From Terriglobales bacterium (lineage in GTDB: Bacteria > Acidobacteriota > Terriglobia > Terriglobales > Acidobacteriaceae): a DNA stretch of 64,000 bases. The notes beneath the pieces were generated by a model, which was given only the letters and a program-made list of their open reading frames with translations, ran no database searches and was not told the origin of the DNA. This document shows positions 27,199-37,057 of this stretch, in pieces. Positions within the stretch are counted from its first letter, which is position 1. Every line of letters starts with the position of its first letter. Position numbers and translations under genes: made by a program. Location of the stretch: contig JAICSO010000013.1 in NCBI GenBank assembly GCA_025936825.1, positions 88,226 through 152,225 of the forward strand, in the 5' to 3' direction.

Positions 27199-28377
27199 TC
27201 AGAACGCATCTATTCCTGTCACACTCTGCCCGATGATCAACGTGTGAATGTCGTGGGTGCCCTCGTAGGTCTTGACCGACTCCAGGTTGGCCATGTGGCG
27301 GAAGATGGGGTATTCGTCTGCCACGCCATTCGCGCCGAGAATGTCGCGCGACAAGCGCGCGCATTCCAGCGCCATCCAGACGTTATTCCGCTTCGCCATC
27401 GAAATGTGCTGGTGACCTACTTTTTCCTGATCTTTCAAACGTCCCACCTGCAGGATCAAAAGCTGGCCCTTGGTGATTTCATTAATCATCCATGCCAGCT
27501 TTTCCTGCACGAGTTGGTGGGAAGCGATAGGCGCGTCGTGGAACTGCTTGCGGAAGAGCGAATACTGCAGCGCGCAATCGTAGCACGCCATCGCTGCGCC
27601 GACGGCTCCCCACGCGATTCCATAACGCGCCTGGTTCAGGCACATTAGCGGAGACTTCAAGCCGCCGGATTTCGCCAGCAGATTCGATGCAGGCACGCGC
27701 ACGTCCTGTAACGACAGGGAAGAGGTCACTGAAGCGCGCAGCGACCACTTGCCGTGAATGTCCTCGGCGCGGAAGCCGGGGCGATCGGTCTCAACCAGGA
27801 AGCCGCGGACCTTGTTGTCCTCGTCTTCAACTTTGGCCCAGACCACGGCAACATCTGCGATCGACCCGGACGTGATCCACATCTTCTCGCCGTTGAGCAC
27901 GTACTCGTTGCCGGACTTGCGTGCGCGGGTGCGCATGCCGCCGGGATTCGAACCGAAATCCGGTTCCGTCAGGCCAAAGCACCCAAGTTTCTCGCCGGAT
28001 TGCATTGCGGGCAGCCACGTCTGCTTCTGCTCCTCGCTACCGAACTCGTAAATTGGATACATCACCAGCGCCGACTGCACGCTCACGAACGAACGCACGC
28101 CAGAGTCGCCGCGCTCGAGCTCCTGCATGACCAGGCCGTATTCGACGTTCGACATCTCCGCGCAGCCGTAGCCCTTCAGGCTGGCTCCGAAGAATCCCAA
28201 CGCACCCATGGGCTTGACCAATTCGCGCGGAAAGCGGCCGGCGCGGTTGCATTCCTCGATGATGGGGATGAGATTGTCTTCGATGAACTGGCGTGCGGTA
28301 TCGCGGACGAGGCGCTCTTCTTCAGAGAGCAGGGTATCGAACTCGATAAAATCCACTCCACGGAACTTGATGGCCAT
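27199..28377 (-). CDS. glutaryl-CoA dehydrogenase-like acyl-CoA dehydrogenase
   Basis: A 392-residue flavoprotein. Motifs: RFPRELVKPMGALGFFG near the start, CFGLTEPDFGSNPGGM (FAD/substrate), GEKMWITSG, and the C-terminal YEGTHDIHTLIIG with the catalytic Glu. The last motif is the one typical of glutaryl-CoA dehydrogenases, which oxidise and decarboxylate glutaryl-CoA to crotonyl-CoA in Lys/Trp breakdown. ATG at 28377 is the normal start; the upstream extension is repeat DNA. It is isolated from other pathway genes. An inverted repeat lies 29-108 bases upstream of the start. Confidence 0.88.
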   Translation of the reverse strand: MAIKFRGVDFIEFDTLLSEEERLVRDTARQFIEDNLIPIIEECNRAGRFPRELVKPMGALGFFGASLKGYGCAEMSNVEYGLVMQELERGDSGVRSFVSVQSALVMYPIYEFGSEEQKQTWLPAMQSGEKLGCFGLTEPDFGSNPGGMRTRARKSGNEYVLNGEKMWITSGSIADVAVVWAKVEDEDNKVRGFLVETDRPGFRAEDIHGKWSLRASVTSSLSLQDVRVPASNLLAKSGGLKSPLMCLNQARYGIAWGAVGAAMACYDCALQYSLFRKQFHDAPIASHQLVQEKLAWMINEITKGQLLILQVGRLKDQEKVGHQHISMAKRNNVWMALECARLSRDILGANGVADEYPIFRHMANLESVKTYEGTHDIHTLIIGQSVTGIDAF

Positions 28378-28405
28378 GGCAGAACTCGATTCTGTTTCCG
28401 AAGGC

Positions 28406-28485
28406 GTGGGCCGGACATTCGTGTCCGTCAAATGTTGGAGGAAAACCAAATGTCCGGAGTTGGCGGACAAGAATGTCCGCCCCAC
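28406..28485. repeat. nested inverted repeat of GGACATTC type
   Basis: Left arm 28406-28427 and right arm 28463-28485 pair over ~22 bases with two mismatches. In addition each arm folds on itself: CGGACA-TTCG-TGTCCG on the left and GCGGACA-AGAA-TGTCCGC on the right. The whole lies in the 5' leader of the glutaryl-CoA dehydrogenase gene. Confidence 0.8.
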
Positions 28486-28557
28486 ACGATCAAAGGAAAC
28501 GTTAGACAGTAGCAGAGGGCCGGAAGCGGGTCAAACCCGGCACCGCAGGCAGAATTT

Positions 28558-31500
28558 CTACGGTATGGCTACGCTATCAAGAACCTCACGAACCGCCGCG
28601 GCGACTTGATCCGCGGTGAATGGCTTCTCGAGACAGTCAATGCGTTCGCCGGCCACCTCTTGGCTAGAAAGGATCTCTTCCGAGTGTCCAGACATGTACA
28701 ACACGCGAATGCCGGGCCGTTTGGTGGATGCCTCAGCAGCGAGCACTCGCCCAGACATTTCCGGCATGACCACGTCGGTCAGTAGTAGTTCAATCGAAAC
28801 CGTGGTGTTCTCCAGGATGCTGAGTGCCTGCATCGGCCCAGGCGCTGAGATGACTCTGTACCCGTGTTTCTGAAGCGCGGTAGAAACCAGTTGTCGTACC
28901 GCAGTCTGGTCTTCGACAACAAGAATGGTTTCAGAACCGAGTTGCTTCTTTGAAGAAAGCTGGGGCTCTTGCATGCAAGGAACGGGGCGTTCGGCAGTCG
29001 GCAGGTAAATTCGAAAACGAGTGCCAAATCCGGGCTTGCTCTGTACCTGGATGTGGCCTTTGCTCTGTTTCACGATGCCGAACACCACAGCAAGGCCAAG
29101 TCCGGTGCCTCGTCCCGCTTCTTTCGTGGTGAAGAAAGGCTCGAAAATCCGCTCGCGGGTAGCGCGGTCCATCCCCTCACCGGTGTCGGAGACGGTCACG
29201 CAAGCGTATTTTCCCGGTTGCAAGCCGTATTCGGGGCGGACATCTCTGGGTCCAAGATCCATATTCATAGTCTCGAAGATGAGTGTTCCGCCGTTGGGCA
29301 TTGCGTCTCGCGCGTTCACCGCAAGGTTGACCAAAACTTGCATGAACTGCGCTGGATCGATGTTCGCGTGGTCGACCGCACCGAGGCTCATCACGATCTC
29401 GATGTGTTCCCCGATTAGCGGCAGCAGGGTGGACTTAGGATTCGAAATAATCTCATTCAAATCCGAGGGCACCGGCTGCATCACCTGTTTACGACTGAAG
29501 GCCAGAAGTTGACGAGTCAGGGATGCAGTTTTCTGACCCACTTCGCGGATCGTATTCAGCTGGCTCCGAATGAGCCCGTTTTCGGGAAATTGGTCGAGCA
29601 GAAGTGACGTGTAGCCAAGCACAACGGTTAGATAGTTGTTGAAATCGTGAGCGACGCCGCCGGCAAGGCGTCCGACGCTCTCCAGTTTTTGCGCATGCAG
29701 AAGTTGCTCTTCCAGGCTGGAGCGCCGTGCCATTTCGACGACGAGGTTATGGCGCAACCTGACGACCCAGACGAGCACTATCACCAGCAATAGGGAAGCC
29801 GCCGAGGCCGCGTACACCGCACGTCGCAGGTCCCACCATGGCGCGCTTCGGACAAGGCTGATGTCCTGATCGTTTCGTAACCATAGGCTGGGGACGAGCG
29901 CTCCCCCGAGATGTTGTCCAGCTGCGGGCGCTGAGACTCCCGTCAATCTCAACAGCGCACCCGGGCGAATTTCGGGAAACGCATCACTCGAACCGGGCGC
30001 TTCCATATGCGCGGTGAAACGTGTTCGCCCGGAGATTAACTCGAGTTGCAGCTCACCGCCTGAGGTGTGTCTGTCTTCCAAGAAGGCTTCGATGGTCACG
30101 AGCCTTCCCTGTAACTCTGCCGAAGCGAGCGACTCCGCCAATGCCTGTCTGACCGCAGGCATTGGGCCACGCGTCGTGCTCAGCCATCGCACGTGTTCCA
30201 TCCGAGGCATTCCGCTGTCGGGACTGAGGAAACCGTCGAGTGTTGCCCATGTATTCAGCGGAGGATCTCCACCTCCGGTACCCACGACCTGCAGGGCACT
30301 GCCTCCATCCTGAAGGTAAATTCGGCCCATACTGTCGCGATAGGTGACCGTCCCAGAAGTGCGGAAGCGATGTCGTGGGAGGCCGCGCACATCAAACTGT
30401 GAGAGTGACGCAATGCTGCGGAATTCTTCCTCGCTCGGCGGGGGTTCGATCACTTTCAACAACGAGGTGGAGGGCGTGAACAGGCGGAAGCCCGCCAAAT
30501 CACCGGAAGCGGTGTACAACGGGCTGTAAACACCACGCACCAGAACTCGGGATCCAATTAACGAGTTCAGCGTCTGAACGGGAGTTGCTTCCGAAAACCA
30601 GATGAGCAGGCGCTTTGGGCCGGCAAACAATTCCAGTTGGTTGCTCATTCCATCGGACACAACCGCGGTCGCAAGCCCCTCAATCTCGGCCCATATGTTT
30701 TCCTCCCAACCCTGAAAAAGCTCGCCGGGGTCGATCCTCACGGGCCTCGGTAAGGAAGCGTTCCCCAATATCTGCAGAGAGCTTTGTCGAATTACCGGGG
30801 CAAATCCACCTTTTTCGCTCCTGCCTGTGATGCGCACCCGTTGTCCCGCTCGCAGCGCCTCTGCGCTGCCTCGCGACGCAAAAACACAAATGCCAGTAGC
30901 GCCTTCCTGCAGGAAGTACCCATCGTGTCGCGGATTGATAGGCGCGGTGACTACTCCTTCGACATTTACCGGATAGCCGCGAGCAGCTTCTGCGCGAGAG
31001 AGGCCCTTGACACCCTGCACCGATCTCATCTCCGGAAGTGCGGAGGATAGTTTTCCTGTACTGTCTGAGGCTGGCGGATCGAGCACGTCGACATCCGCAT
31101 CGTCCTCGAACATCAAGCGGACCTGATCGACTGCTCCGGAGGGCGAATAAGAGACAATTGGCACGCCACGAACGCGCAGGCGATGGCCAGCGAGACTGGA
31201 TGGCGAGTACCGACGCAGCAATCGACCGATCACCACCAGTTGATTGCACTGCTGGCGCGTAGTAAATAGCGCCGTGTGGGTGGCGTCTCCAATGGCTGCC
31301 TCGTCGGGGCTGAATTCGATCTGCACCACGCGCTCGGATATGTGGCCGCAGGCGAGGGAAGCGGCCGAGGTCACTTCTGGACGCGGGCGGGAGCCCTTGC
31401 CGAGTACGTGGACCGATGCCGTCACAATCGAAAGTACGTGATTGTCAATGGAAGTGGCCCCTTTCACTTCAATCTGGTCGCCGCTTTGAACGTTGGATTC

Positions 31501-31794
31501 GAGGGGAGGCCAGTCCACGAGCACCCCACCGGTGTCGTCCTGAATCGTCAGCAGTCTCCAACCTGGATCGAAAACAGTTACGACGCCTCGCAGCTCGACG
31601 CGCCGCCCACTTGCGATTGCTCGTTCGGGCAGACTCCTGATAGCTGCAATGGTTCGGACCGGCGCGTCAGTGTGGTTTACCTTGGCGCATCCTGAAAAGC
31701 AGGCCAGACACAAGATGGCAAACGTTTTCCCGAGAAGCCGCGCATACGCGCAGCAGCCAGAGGGGTAAACCGACTCAGTCCTCGTGGTATTCAC
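28558..31794 (-). CDS. hybrid histidine kinase with lipoprotein-like N-terminus
   Basis: A 1078-residue kinase. The start (GTG) is followed by a hydrophobic stretch ending FSGC (residue ~36), similar to a lipobox. A long extracytoplasmic part (residues ~45-645) contains several OB-fold-like units: [31 protein letters not shown] and similar. One membrane helix (~653-675) leads to HisKA with H716 (VAHDFNNYL), an ATPase domain ([14 protein letters not shown]) and a receiver with phosphoacceptor D1007. All catalytic residues are intact. Ligand unknown; no cognate regulator is nearby, so output may be by phosphotransfer to an unlinked partner. Confidence 0.92.
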   Translation of the reverse strand: MNTTRTESVYPSGCCAYARLLGKTFAILCLACFSGCAKVNHTDAPVRTIAAIRSLPERAIASGRRVELRGVVTVFDPGWRLLTIQDDTGGVLVDWPPLESNVQSGDQIEVKGATSIDNHVLSIVTASVHVLGKGSRPRPEVTSAASLACGHISERVVQIEFSPDEAAIGDATHTALFTTRQQCNQLVVIGRLLRRYSPSSLAGHRLRVRGVPIVSYSPSGAVDQVRLMFEDDADVDVLDPPASDSTGKLSSALPEMRSVQGVKGLSRAEAARGYPVNVEGVVTAPINPRHDGYFLQEGATGICVFASRGSAEALRAGQRVRITGRSEKGGFAPVIRQSSLQILGNASLPRPVRIDPGELFQGWEENIWAEIEGLATAVVSDGMSNQLELFAGPKRLLIWFSEATPVQTLNSLIGSRVLVRGVYSPLYTASGDLAGFRLFTPSTSLLKVIEPPPSEEEFRSIASLSQFDVRGLPRHRFRTSGTVTYRDSMGRIYLQDGGSALQVVGTGGGDPPLNTWATLDGFLSPDSGMPRMEHVRWLSTTRGPMPAVRQALAESLASAELQGRLVTIEAFLEDRHTSGGELQLELISGRTRFTAHMEAPGSSDAFPEIRPGALLRLTGVSAPAAGQHLGGALVPSLWLRNDQDISLVRSAPWWDLRRAVYAASAASLLLVIVLVWVVRLRHNLVVEMARRSSLEEQLLHAQKLESVGRLAGGVAHDFNNYLTVVLGYTSLLLDQFPENGLIRSQLNTIREVGQKTASLTRQLLAFSRKQVMQPVPSDLNEIISNPKSTLLPLIGEHIEIVMSLGAVDHANIDPAQFMQVLVNLAVNARDAMPNGGTLIFETMNMDLGPRDVRPEYGLQPGKYACVTVSDTGEGMDRATRERIFEPFFTTKEAGRGTGLGLAVVFGIVKQSKGHIQVQSKPGFGTRFRIYLPTAERPVPCMQEPQLSSKKQLGSETILVVEDQTAVRQLVSTALQKHGYRVISAPGPMQALSILENTTVSIELLLTDVVMPEMSGRVLAAEASTKRPGIRVLYMSGHSEEILSSQEVAGERIDCLEKPFTADQVAAAVREVLDSVAIP

Positions 31795-31849
31795 TGATTG
31801 CTTCCCAACGGAGCAGGCTAAGAGACCGGTAGGCGCTTTTCAGCCACTT

Positions 31850-31879
31850 AGCCTAGATTGCGCTGAATAATACTGTCAA
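31850..31879 (-). promoter_or_regulatory. possible promoter for the hybrid kinase
   Basis: On the minus strand TTGACA (31879-31874) is followed after 18 bases by TAGGCT (31855-31850). The -35 is perfect; the -10 is weak. Confidence 0.35.
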
Positions 31880-31945
31880 TGATTGCACGACGGGGCTGTT
31901 TTGCCATGGTTACCAACGTTAGCAACCCGGAAACTGAGGAAGCCT

Positions 31946-33025
31946 TCACGGATTCGCGGTCGTAAAGCGAATAAGAGCGTCGAGTTTCTGGGACGCGCTT
32001 CCGGAGTCAACTGATCTGGCGGCGATCCCGACCGCATCTTTCAGGTGCTCGGATTTGCCGGCTGCAACCAGGGCAGCTGCAGCGTTTACTAGAACGACAT
32101 CCCGGCGTGGCGACTTTTCGCCGCCCAAGACTTCGCGAATGATGCGTGCGTTTTCTTGGGCATCTCCACCGGCTAAGGCGGAAATGGGTGCGGCCTTAAG
32201 CCCGAATTCCTGGGGCGTGATTTCGTAAGAATGAACATTTCCTTCTCGCACCTCAGCGATTCGGGTTGGCCCGGTCATAGTGATCTCGTCGAGGCCATCG
32301 AGTCCGTGAACGACGAACGCGCGATGCGTGCCTAACATGCTGAGCGCTTCTGCGACCTTTTCGACCAGATCGATCGCATATACGCCAACCACCTGCGCCG
32401 AAGCACCCGCCGGATTGGTAAGCGGCCCGAGCAGGTTGAAAACCGTTCGTAATCGGGTTTCACGGCGTGCTGGGGAAACATACTTGGCGGCGCTGTGGAT
32501 GGAAGGCGCGAATAGAAAAGCGATGCCCACTTCCTCGATGCATTTTCCGATCCGCTCGGGCGAAAGCTGGATGTTTACTCCTAGAGCTTCCATCACGTCG
32601 GCCGCGCCGCATTTTGTCGCGAGCGCCTGCCCTTCCACTTTCGGCGTCGAACTGCGATTGCCGTGCTTAGCGACCCGTACCCCGCATCCCGCTACCACAA
32701 ATGCAGTGGCGGTCGAGATGTTGAAGGTTCCCGCTGCATCGCCGCCGGTACCGCATGTATCAACCAAGGCCTCGCGCTCGGTCCCACTGGCGTCCAGAAC
32801 AGAATCGTTCTGCACTCGAATAGGAGTGGCAGCAGAGCGAATGGCCTCGGCGAATCCGACGATCTCTTCGACGGTTTCGCCCTTCATATGAAGGCCGACC
32901 AGCAAGGCCGCAATCTGCGCATCGGTGCACTTGCCGGACAGAACTTCGCCCATGACGCAGCGGGCTTCTTCCCGCGAGAGCGGCTCGCGGTGATTCACAA
33001 TTCGGTGCAGGGCTTCCACGATCAT
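31946..33025 (-). CDS. trpD: anthranilate phosphoribosyltransferase
   Basis: A 359-residue enzyme of tryptophan synthesis that joins anthranilate and PRPP. Motifs [22 protein letters not shown] and [11 protein letters not shown] are present. Between GNRS and KCGAADV there are 12 residues ([12 protein letters not shown]) where family members usually have three, so the loop next to the PRPP and anthranilate sites is about nine residues longer. The upstream stretch [14 protein letters not shown] is also longer than usual. No other trp gene is near. Family is sure; activity is likely but the loop is odd. Confidence 0.92.
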   Translation of the reverse strand: MIVEALHRIVNHREPLSREEARCVMGEVLSGKCTDAQIAALLVGLHMKGETVEEIVGFAEAIRSAATPIRVQNDSVLDASGTEREALVDTCGTGGDAAGTFNISTATAFVVAGCGVRVAKHGNRSSTPKVEGQALATKCGAADVMEALGVNIQLSPERIGKCIEEVGIAFLFAPSIHSAAKYVSPARRETRLRTVFNLLGPLTNPAGASAQVVGVYAIDLVEKVAEALSMLGTHRAFVVHGLDGLDEITMTGPTRIAEVREGNVHSYEITPQEFGLKAAPISALAGGDAQENARIIREVLGGEKSPRRDVVLVNAAAALVAAGKSEHLKDAVGIAARSVDSGSASQKLDALIRFTTANP

Positions 33026-33105
33026 GGGTTTCTTCCAGCAGTAACAGAACTGCTCAGGAGACGCAAGGGAGCATTAAGGCCGCCGTTCCAGGGAGCCTCG
33101 GTGAA

Positions 33106-34962
33106 TTAGTGGATGTACGTGACGCCGTTTGACATGCGGTTAATGATCAGCGGCTGGCCCACCATCTCCACGTAAACCGTCCAGGTGCCAGTCGGAACGA
33201 CCGAGGATAGGTCCAGAAGATTTGTCGTGATCGACAGGTTCGAAGCCGCGCTGTACAGGTTTCCCGCAGCGTCTTCGTAGTAGACGTTAAAGTGGTGAAT
33301 TGTTGCCGTCGAGGCATACGAATCCGAAGCGGCGAGCGACCAAGTCAACTGCGAACCGGATAGGGACGCGTTGACCGTGTAGCAGTTGTCGATGCCATCT
33401 TCAACCGCTGTGCCCTCCTCGTAGTCATTCCAGGTAACCACCTGCACATAGGGCAATTGCGGGTTCGATCCACCAAAATATTTTGATATTTCCTTGGCTG
33501 TGTTGAGCAGGACCTGACCGCATTGCTCCGCTATCACGCGATTCCTACCCCATGACGCGTTATTGTCGTCAAAGCCCTTCCACAACGCTCCGATCGTCAG
33601 TTGAGAAGGATGCGTCAGCCCCGCACTATAGAAGGTGTCGAGATACGTTGGAGAGGAACTGGTGCTCGAACCCCACCAGAACTGCTGCGTCGAAGAATAA
33701 GTCGGCGGCTGCACCCAACCGAAGCGGCCGTTGTCGTAGGTAGCTGTAGTGAACGAGCCGAACTGGTGGATGTACGTGAATGGTGCGGAGTACGCGTCGG
33801 TGTGCGCCTTTACAGCGGACCAGACCGTGTCCCAATCGGCCGCCGTCAGGATGGGCCATACCGACTTCGTCACAAATGAAAAGATGACGGGCTTGCCAGC
33901 ATCGGTGAAATACACGCTGCTATTCGCGTAATGCGTGTTGATGTAATCCATGTCCGCAATGAGGGCATTTTCAAGGCAGGTTACGGTCGCAGCTTCGGTC
34001 TGGTTGGACGTCGGGCAACTCGAAATCAGCGCGCCTTTGTCTTCCATGATCCCAAACTTCAGCGGATATCCCGAGCGGGAGTTCAAGTCCGCAAACACAG
34101 CATTCGTCGTGGCGAAATTAAAGCTTTGATTGGGATCCAGTGAGCCGTAAAAATCCACCAGATTGATGTCGCAGCCTTCGCGCAGCATGAAGGAATTTTG
34201 TGCCGCTACAGTCGCGGAACTATTCTCGTTGTAGCCAACGCTTGCATGACTGCTGAGGCCGAACCATGGCTGGTATTCGCAGATCACTTTGCCGCTCCAG
34301 CCGGAGTACAGAAGATTCCGAATGCTGAGACTGGAAACATGACCGGCAGGCGCGTCTGGCACAAGCGTTTCGGCGCCGAGGTTATTTGCGTTGGTGTTGA
34401 AACCATTGAAGAAGGCAAAGCAGTATGAGAGATTACCGCCCGGGTCGCTCGAAGATGAGCAGGAACTCGTGTTATTGGATAACTGTTGCAGCAGTGCGCC
34501 AACCGGTACTGGCGTTGGTCCACCGGTACCGCCGGTCAATGTTGCTCCGGAGGGCGTCGCCGTAAACGAGGCCTTCGCGAAATTGCTGTTGTGCGTCACC
34601 GCTGTCGATAACGGGTAGTTAGCCGCGGTACCCGTCGCCTTCGTTATCATTGTGATTTTTGATTTCGAAACCGCCGCAGTTACCGGTGAGGTAGACGCGT
34701 TCAGCTTGGCTGCCAGGGAATTCGCCAGCTGCGTGGCATTCTTCTGATTGGCGGACCGGCTGTAGTTCGTCGACACGGTGAAACTATTAACCGTGATCTG
34801 AATTGTCCCTGAGTCATAAATGCCGCAGGTGCCGTTGACGCAAATTGGACCTTGCAGCGATCCACTGATGGTGACGGAGCCGCTGGCGGATGTTTGAGCA
34901 AAAGCGCTCGAAATCAGCGACAGGAGCACAAGAAAAATGACGAGGGCGGACGCACGACTCAT
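33106..34962 (-). CDS. secreted GH71-like glycosidase candidate
   Basis: A 618-residue protein with a signal peptide (residues ~1-22). Residues ~25-150 form a Ser/Thr-rich beta domain. The main part (~165-530) resembles family 71 alpha-1,3-glucanases or similar TIM-barrel enzymes: CEYQPWFGL, DFYGSLDP, KFGIMEDKG, KPVIFSF and VVTWNDYEEGTAV, where WNDYxE is typical of family 71. A fibronectin-like domain ends it (~545-618). The ATG at 34962 has a GGAG site. It is divergent from kdgK. A role in polysaccharide breakdown is inferred, not proven. Confidence 0.6.
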   Translation of the reverse strand: MSRASALVIFLVLLSLISSAFAQTSASGSVTISGSLQGPICVNGTCGIYDSGTIQITVNSFTVSTNYSRSANQKNATQLANSLAAKLNASTSPVTAAVSKSKITMITKATGTAANYPLSTAVTHNSNFAKASFTATPSGATLTGGTGGPTPVPVGALLQQLSNNTSSCSSSSDPGGNLSYCFAFFNGFNTNANNLGAETLVPDAPAGHVSSLSIRNLLYSGWSGKVICEYQPWFGLSSHASVGYNENSSATVAAQNSFMLREGCDINLVDFYGSLDPNQSFNFATTNAVFADLNSRSGYPLKFGIMEDKGALISSCPTSNQTEAATVTCLENALIADMDYINTHYANSSVYFTDAGKPVIFSFVTKSVWPILTAADWDTVWSAVKAHTDAYSAPFTYIHQFGSFTTATYDNGRFGWVQPPTYSSTQQFWWGSSTSSSPTYLDTFYSAGLTHPSQLTIGALWKGFDDNNASWGRNRVIAEQCGQVLLNTAKEISKYFGGSNPQLPYVQVVTWNDYEEGTAVEDGIDNCYTVNASLSGSQLTWSLAASDSYASTATIHHFNVYYEDAAGNLYSAASNLSITTNLLDLSSVVPTGTWTVYVEMVGQPLIINRMSNGVTYIH

Positions 34963-35279
34963 GACAAAAACTCCAAAATGTGGAAGGACTCGGGATCAGC
35001 AGACAGGCGCTCGCGGGAGCGCAAAACCCTGAGTAGTTGAACGTGAGTATCACCTAGTTCTGCTGCGGAAAAAAGGAAATTCGACAAATCCGGCGCGAAA
35101 TCTCGCTGATTGCTTGTTCTTCTCAGGTGTTCTACTTAGACTTGGTGCGGTGAAGAACCATTTCGTTCGTCGTTGGGAGCGGGAGTGAAAGCATGGCGAC
35201 GTGATATATACGGTAAAGCGAGCCCATGTGAGACAACTCGGCGAAGATCGGATTGCAATGAAAAGGGGAGGAACGACTC
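34963..35279. other. divergent intergenic region, 317 bases
   Basis: No gene of convincing size is seen here. On the minus side the leader of the GH71-like gene holds a small hairpin (GCGCTC 35007-35012, GAGCGC 35017-35022). On the plus side the ribosome site GGGGAGG precedes the GTG of kdgK. No strong -35/-10 pair was found by eye. Confidence 0.5.
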
Positions 35280-36374
35280 GTGACCTTGCAGGTCAAGCCT
35301 GAAGAGAATTGCCGGTGGGATCTGGTCAGTCTCGGTGAAGTTATGCTGCGCCTGGATCCCGGCGACCGCCGCGTTTGGACCACCCGCACTTTTGAAGTTT
35401 CCGAAGGTGGCGGCGAATACAACGTCGCTCGCGGCCTAAAGCGGTGCTTCGGCTTGAACACCGCGATCATCACTGCGCTCGCAGACAACCCTGTTGGGCA
35501 TCTAGTCGAAGACCTGATCTACCAAGGCGGCGTTGACCAGCAGTTCGTGCGCTGGATGCCGTATGACGGCGTGGGGCGTGCCGTTCGCAACGGATTAAAC
35601 TTTACCGAACGCGGCTTCGGGGTGCGGCCTGCGCTCGGATGCTCGGATCGCGGCCACACCGCAGCCTCGCAGCTCAAGGTGGGTGACATCGATTGGGACG
35701 AAATCTTCGGGAAACACGGCGCGCGCTGGTTCCATACCGGCGGCATTTTTTGCGCGCTGTCCGAGAGCACGCCTGCTGTCGCTAAGCAGGCGATGGAGGC
35801 CGCACGCAAACAAGGCACTATCGTTTCTTATGATCTGAATTACCGTGAGTCGTTGTGGAAGGCGGTCGGCGGCAAGAAGCGAGCGCGCGAAGTGAATCGC
35901 GAATTGGCTCCACTGGTCGATGTCATGCTGGGCAACGAGGAAGATTTTTCGGCGGCGCTCGGTTTTGAAGTCGAAGGGATGGACGAACACATTTCCAAGG
36001 TGGAAGCCGATTCGTTTAAGGCGATGATTGAAACCGTGGTGAAGGAATTTCCGTTCAAAGTGGTTGCGACCACGCTACGGCGCGCGATTACCGCGACACG
36101 GAATGACTGGGGCGCGATCTGCTACGACGATGGAGGCTTCTACCAGTCGCGCCAATACGAAGCGCTGGAGATTTTAGACCGCGTCGGTGGCGGAGACTCC
36201 TTCGCCTCGGGATTGATCTACGGATTCCTCTCGGGCCAGGGTGCGCAATGGGCGGTCGACTGCGGCGCTGCGCATGGGGCGCTGGCCATGACCACTCCGG
36301 GGGATACAACAATGGTGACGCTGAAGGAAGTGACGCAAGTGATGCGCGGTGTGGGTGCGCGCATCGCACGCTGA
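35280..36374 (+). CDS. kdgK: 2-keto-3-deoxygluconate kinase (PfkB family)
   Basis: A 364-residue sugar kinase. PfkB signatures: EGGGEYNVARGL near the N-terminus (residues ~39-50) and GGGDSFASG (~residue 302) with the catalytic Asp. It starts with GTG behind a strong GGGGAGG site. The gene stops eight bases before eda, and together they convert 2-keto-3-deoxygluconate to KDPG and then to pyruvate and glyceraldehyde 3-phosphate. It is slightly longer than E. coli KdgK. The substrate is inferred mainly from the eda neighbour. Confidence 0.9.
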   Translation: MTLQVKPEENCRWDLVSLGEVMLRLDPGDRRVWTTRTFEVSEGGGEYNVARGLKRCFGLNTAIITALADNPVGHLVEDLIYQGGVDQQFVRWMPYDGVGRAVRNGLNFTERGFGVRPALGCSDRGHTAASQLKVGDIDWDEIFGKHGARWFHTGGIFCALSESTPAVAKQAMEAARKQGTIVSYDLNYRESLWKAVGGKKRAREVNRELAPLVDVMLGNEEDFSAALGFEVEGMDEHISKVEADSFKAMIETVVKEFPFKVVATTLRRAITATRNDWGAICYDDGGFYQSRQYEALEILDRVGGGDSFASGLIYGFLSGQGAQWAVDCGAAHGALAMTTPGDTTMVTLKEVTQVMRGVGARIAR

Positions 36375-36382
36375 GAATTGAG

Positions 36383-37054
36383 ATGACCAAAGAACAAGTT
36401 CGTCAGAAGGTACTCGAAATCGGTATCGTGCCAGTTGTTCGGGCCTCATCAGGGCAACAGGCAATTCAAGCCGCGGAAGCGGTGTGCGCGGGAGGGATTC
36501 CCATCGTCGAGTTGACGATGACGGTACCCGGTGCGATCGAGGTAATCGCGCAATTGGTAAAAAGCATGGGTACTGACGTCCTGATTGGTGCCGGCACGGT
36601 CCTGGATGCAGAAACTGCTCAGCGGTGCCTCGATGCGGGAGCACAATTTCTCGTCAGCCCAGGGACCGATGTTCCGACAATTCATCTCGCCAAGCAGAAG
36701 GGTGTTCTGATCATGGCGGGCTCGCTGACTCCAACCGAAGTGATCACTGCATGGAAGGCCGGCAGCGATTTCGTCAAAATTTTTCCTTGCGGAACGGTGG
36801 GCGGAGCGAAGTACATCAAGGCGCTCAAGGCTCCGTTGCCGCAGGTTCCCATGGTTCCGACCGGCGGGGTGAATTTGGAGACTGCCGCGGATTTCCTACG
36901 TGCCGGATCGTCAGCGTTGGGAATTGGTGGCGAGTTGATTTCGGCGGCCGCACTGAAGTCCGGCAACATGCAAGCCATTACGGACTCCGCAAAACAATAC
37001 ATTGCGATAGTGAAGAAGACACGGCAGGAAATGGCTGAACCCGTGCCGGCGTAA
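36383..37054 (+). CDS. eda: KDPG / 4-hydroxy-2-oxoglutarate aldolase
   Basis: A 223-residue class I aldolase. The early IVPVVRA strand, the Glu in PIVELTMT, the Schiff-base Lys in FVKIFPC (residue ~135) and PTGGVN are all present. ATG at 36383 is eight bases after the kdgK stop; a longer frame upstream overlaps kdgK and is not used. Works with KdgK in sugar-acid breakdown. The next gene, trmJ-like, begins three bases after the stop, so the three are one operon. Confidence 0.93.
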   Translation: MTKEQVRQKVLEIGIVPVVRASSGQQAIQAAEAVCAGGIPIVELTMTVPGAIEVIAQLVKSMGTDVLIGAGTVLDAETAQRCLDAGAQFLVSPGTDVPTIHLAKQKGVLIMAGSLTPTEVITAWKAGSDFVKIFPCGTVGGAKYIKALKAPLPQVPMVPTGGVNLETAADFLRAGSSALGIGGELISAAALKSGNMQAITDSAKQYIAIVKKTRQEMAEPVPA

Positions 37055-37057
37055 CCT

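Noticed and set aside
27754..28512. 252-codon plus-strand frame opposite the acyl-CoA dehydrogenase
   Set aside because: Antisense shadow that continues into repeat DNA; no domain match.
34963..35279. Possible c-di-GMP or other riboswitch before the GH71-like gene
   Set aside because: There is a small GCGCTC hairpin, but none of the conserved bases of known riboswitch classes that I could recall.
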